This document shows, piece by piece, positions 61,439-64,000 of a stretch of DNA of 64,000 nucleotides. This DNA is from Nemopilema nomurai (taxonomy: Eukaryota; Cnidaria; Scyphozoa; Rhizostomeae; Rhizostomatidae): contig ML133446.1 in the NCBI GenBank assembly GCA_003864495.1, positions 124,001 through 188,000 on the forward strand, given 5' to 3'. Position 1 is the first letter of the stretch. Each line of letters starts with the position of its first letter. Position numbers and translations under genes: made by a program. The notes below the pieces were generated by a model. It was not told where the DNA came from. It ran no database searches and saw only the letters and a program-made list of their open reading frames with translations.

Positions 61439-64000
61439 ATGTGCAGCTCGGGATTTTTTGCGTTGGCATTCACAGTCGCTCTGCTTGTGCAAGGTAAGGA
61501 CACATTTAGATGGTGTAATCAAGATACGAACCCGAACGCATTTCTGAATAATTCTTGCATATTGTTAGCATAAACAAATTGTGCGCGTGCGCATACGATT
61601 TTCTTGCGCAACACACTGATACCTCTCTCCAGTTGCGTTAAGTGTGAACGAGTTTTTCATGCCATCAAACTTCACAACTGCAAGAAATAACGGAAGCATC
61701 ATTTTTTCATACTTAAGTATCTCTTTGTCCGACATTCTTCATAGAGTACTAACGTTTGAAAATGCATACTCTTCAGGATATGCAACGAACAAACTCTGAC
61801 AAAATAAAAAGCCATTGGCGGTCGAATAACGCTGATTGGTCATTACACAGCCAATCATGCACTCTTACACAACCCTCTAGTTACAACTTCGTTGTCCTGG
61901 TCCATACATACTCTTCAAGTATTCTCTACGATGGTTGACAATGATTTTTCAAAGAGGCCCGTCAACCCCTAGCTTCTCCTCCCCAAAGTACTATTAAAAG
62001 ATAGTTCGGTACAAGCTTATTAAGGAACGTTTCCTTACAATGTTTACAACCAACGATTTGTTACTCTAGTGGCCCAAAGTACGGAGATGTATAAACGGGT
62101 CTGTGAGGGACGGACACTCGCGATCACGTGCAACGATGATCACGCCTACATCCACATTACGCATGCCCTGTACGGTAGAATGGACAGGCTGATCTGCTAC
62201 AAGTTCTATAGTAGCCTTTGGTCGACAAATTGTCGCTCGAGAACGTCCTTGAGTGAGGTTCAAAAAAAGTGTGAAGGAAAGGCCACATGCAGTGTCGAAG
62301 CAACCAACAAGGTCTTTGGCGATCCTTGCTTCCTGACCGAGAAATATCTGGAGGTGAAGTACATATGCAGAGGTAGGTTGATGCTTGATGCAGTGTTGCC
62401 CATTAAGTCAAGCGGTCTTCAAACATTCAATGGGGGTTATCAGAGATAAGAGGCAGGTTAACTTTTGATAGGTAAAGTTCGTTTTCCAAGCAATTTTGGA
62501 ACATTTTAGCGCTTTCTACCAATTTTTCACCAGTTTTTGCAATATTGTTTGCCAGACTCTGTAATTGCCTACATTTCCCATGAAACGTTTTTCGTGTTCA
62601 ACATTAAGCTTACTTCTGGTATCATTTGCAGCAGAGAAAGGCAACAAGAATCCTCATATGGGTACAAACCAAATCTGACTTGCAAACCCGCCCTGTTCCT
62701 TACTTTGAAATAAATTTCTTACCACCATGCGCATCTATATTTAATCTATATCATCTAGGAGGATGAATACAGTATAAAGTAGATAAAGTTGTGATAGAAC
62801 TGCAGCGCTGGCCTCTTCCTTTTATTGCAGCTTGTTTTTATACATCCATCTTTTTCTAGCTCAAGAGAACTTTTGTGAAATATGTGCATAGCTTTATGGT
62901 TGTCGTGTAGCACTAGCCGCTATCCGTTTGCGTGATTGGTGTTCCAAGATGTTTAGTTCATCCATAACGTAAACACGTAAACAATGATTATTTGTTAATT
63001 AAAAACCCTAGTTGATGGAGGGTATAGCGAATGGTCAGACTTTGACGAATGCTCAAAATCTTGCGGAGGAGGGAGCCAAGTGCGCCATCGTTCCTGCACT
63101 GAGCCGTCTCCAAAGAACGGAGGAAAAGACTGCGAAGGAGTTGACACGGAATCCAGATCTTGTAACAGCCAACCATGCCCAGGTGCAATGTTGCATAATT
63201 AATATGCTATTGTTACGCAAACATGTCCTAAGTCGCGGAGAAAAGAACTTACTGCTTGTATGATTCAAATCTGTACGTTTAGTTTGAACATTTAGCCTAT
63301 TTCGTGTTCAATGTCCATGTTTTAAATCAATGATTATCTATCTTTGACTAAGTTTCACGGGATGGAGGCCCCTAATTTAATTCATAATGCGTAGGCCGGC
63401 ATGTATGTTTGCTTTGTCTTTGCAGTAAATGGTGGTTATTCAGAGTGGTCGGCGTATGGGCAATGCAGTAGAAAATGTGGAAGAGGGACACAAACGCGCA
63501 CGAGAACTTGTGACAACCCAGAGCCAGCATTTGGTGGCAAAGACTGCAGCGAACTTGGTCCTGCAGAATCATCTCGATTATGCATGACACTGTGTCCCAG
63601 TATGTCAAGTACCAGTACGCTTTTGTATTCCGAGGGATTGTAGCTATACCTAATCAAAGTCATAAGTCACAGGCTCAATGCCAGTCTTCATCTCATACAA
63701 TTTGTTTGCTTGTTGTTTGATTATCTTCTTCTTTCATTCAGTACCTGCTGAACAGAGCAGCTTGGCATGCGAAGGAAAAACGATGTCACTGAAATGCCCA
63801 GCAAATTCGAAGATTATCATATCTCAGGCCATGTATGGGCGCAAAGAAAGAAAGAAGTGCTGGAAGGTTTACTCCTTTGCCTGGGACAAAAACTGTGCAG
63901 CTCCGAACTCTCTAAGCGTAGTCAAGGAGAAGTGCCAAGGCAAGTCCTCGTGCGAAATCTCTGCGAGTAATCAGTTGTTTGGGGACCCTTGTCGCTTCAC
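61439..64000 (+). CDS. Rhamnospondin-like secreted lectin, SUEL-TSP1-TSP1-SUEL (partial)
   Basis: This is a secreted protein combining rhamnose/galactose-binding SUEL domains with thrombospondin type 1 repeats. It resembles the rhamnospondins described in the hydroid Hydractinia, thought to act in recognition of microbes or glycans at the mouth. Exons: 61439-61493 (signal peptide, [15 protein letters not shown]), 62070-62372 (SUEL 1), optional 62632-62661 (a 10-residue linker, phase compatible), 63012-63182 (TSP1), 63426-63599 (TSP1) and 63743-64000 (SUEL 2, cut by the window end). All internal introns are phase 1, the class that allows domain shuffling. An upstream exon with MTVMK spliced to AACATG could give a slightly longer N terminus. 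Confidence 0.92.
62070..62372 (+). CDS. SUEL lectin domain 1 exon
   Basis: The exon reads [57 protein letters not shown] and [10 protein letters not shown]. Family hallmarks are the ALYGR sugar-contact segment and the FGDPC turn near the end of the domain. Eight cysteines fit the usual disulfide set. Confidence 0.92.
63012..63599 (+). CDS. Two TSP1 repeat exons
   Basis: 63012-63182 encodes [20 protein letters not shown], then [15 protein letters not shown] and QPCP. 63426-63599 encodes [20 protein letters not shown], then [15 protein letters not shown] and LCP. Both have the six-cysteine pattern. The first carries a W-x5-C spacing and the second likewise, each with a single Trp, fewer than the WxxWxxW of longer repeats. 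Exon lengths 171 and 174 are multiples of three, so either can be skipped or duplicated in frame. Confidence 0.92.
63743..64000 (+). CDS. SUEL lectin domain 2 exon (cut by window end)
   Basis: It opens [20 protein letters not shown], followed by [32 protein letters not shown] and [10 protein letters not shown]. It keeps the YGR and FGDPC signatures. The domain should end within about 15 codons beyond the window. Confidence 0.9.

Noticed and set aside
1..64000. CRISPR arrays, bacterial operons, tRNA or rRNA genes
   Set aside because: None seen. The intron-exon structure shows eukaryotic nuclear DNA, and the tandem repeats found are minisatellites without spacer-repeat alternation.

Overview
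The window is animal nuclear DNA: AT-rich, with many introns, long intergenic gaps and transposon debris. I read it as a cnidarian, most likely an anthozoan. This is inference from gene content: an alpha integrin, a Caspr/neurexin-IV-like receptor without the discoidin domain, Six1/2, a band 4.1-like protein and a rhamnospondin-like lectin with SUEL and TSP1 domains. No species can be named from sequence alone. Splice sites were placed by eye from GT/AG signals, phase continuity and protein family consensus.

Layout. (1) 1-1690, minus strand: the first three coding exons of an integrin alpha subunit, continuing beyond the left edge. (2) 3259-14628, plus strand: an eight-exon gene for a contactin-associated-protein-like type I membrane protein of about 1,164 residues, head to head with the integrin gene. 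Its second intron holds a ~4 kb putative DNA transposon with a ~1.4 kb-arm inverted repeat inside. (3) 18726-33166, plus strand: Six1/2 in two coding exons split by a 13.5 kb intron. That intron carries MITEs, a minisatellite and a degenerate THAP / zinc-finger transposon. The homeobox does not read through as written. (4) 39520-41274, plus strand: PYROXD2 as one uninterrupted coding exon. (5) 42085 to about 46140, minus strand: a broken BEL/Pao LTR retrotransposon. (6) 48666-57947, plus strand: a 20-exon EPB41L4-like FERM protein with two Tudor-like repeats after the FERM-adjacent region. (7) 61439-64000, plus strand: the 5' part of a secreted lectin with the order SUEL, TSP1, TSP1, SUEL.

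How they relate. Integrin alpha, the Caspr-like receptor and the 4.1-like protein are all adhesion or membrane-skeleton proteins. The Caspr-like cytoplasmic tail keeps the juxtamembrane motif that binds 4.1/FERM proteins in its family, so the two plus-strand gene products could be partners, though nothing here proves it. Six1/2 is a transcription factor, PYROXD2 a mitochondrial flavoprotein and the lectin an extracellular recognition protein.

Most notable: the FERM plus tandem Tudor-like architecture; the Six1/2 homeobox, where a one-base loss is either an assembly error or leaves only a splice form lacking the DNA-recognition helix; the giant foldback inside a GC-AG intron; and a TA-flanked MITE family present three times. 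Three one-base frame breaks (one in Six1/2, two in the 4.1-like gene) sit in short homopolymers and hint at residual long-read errors.
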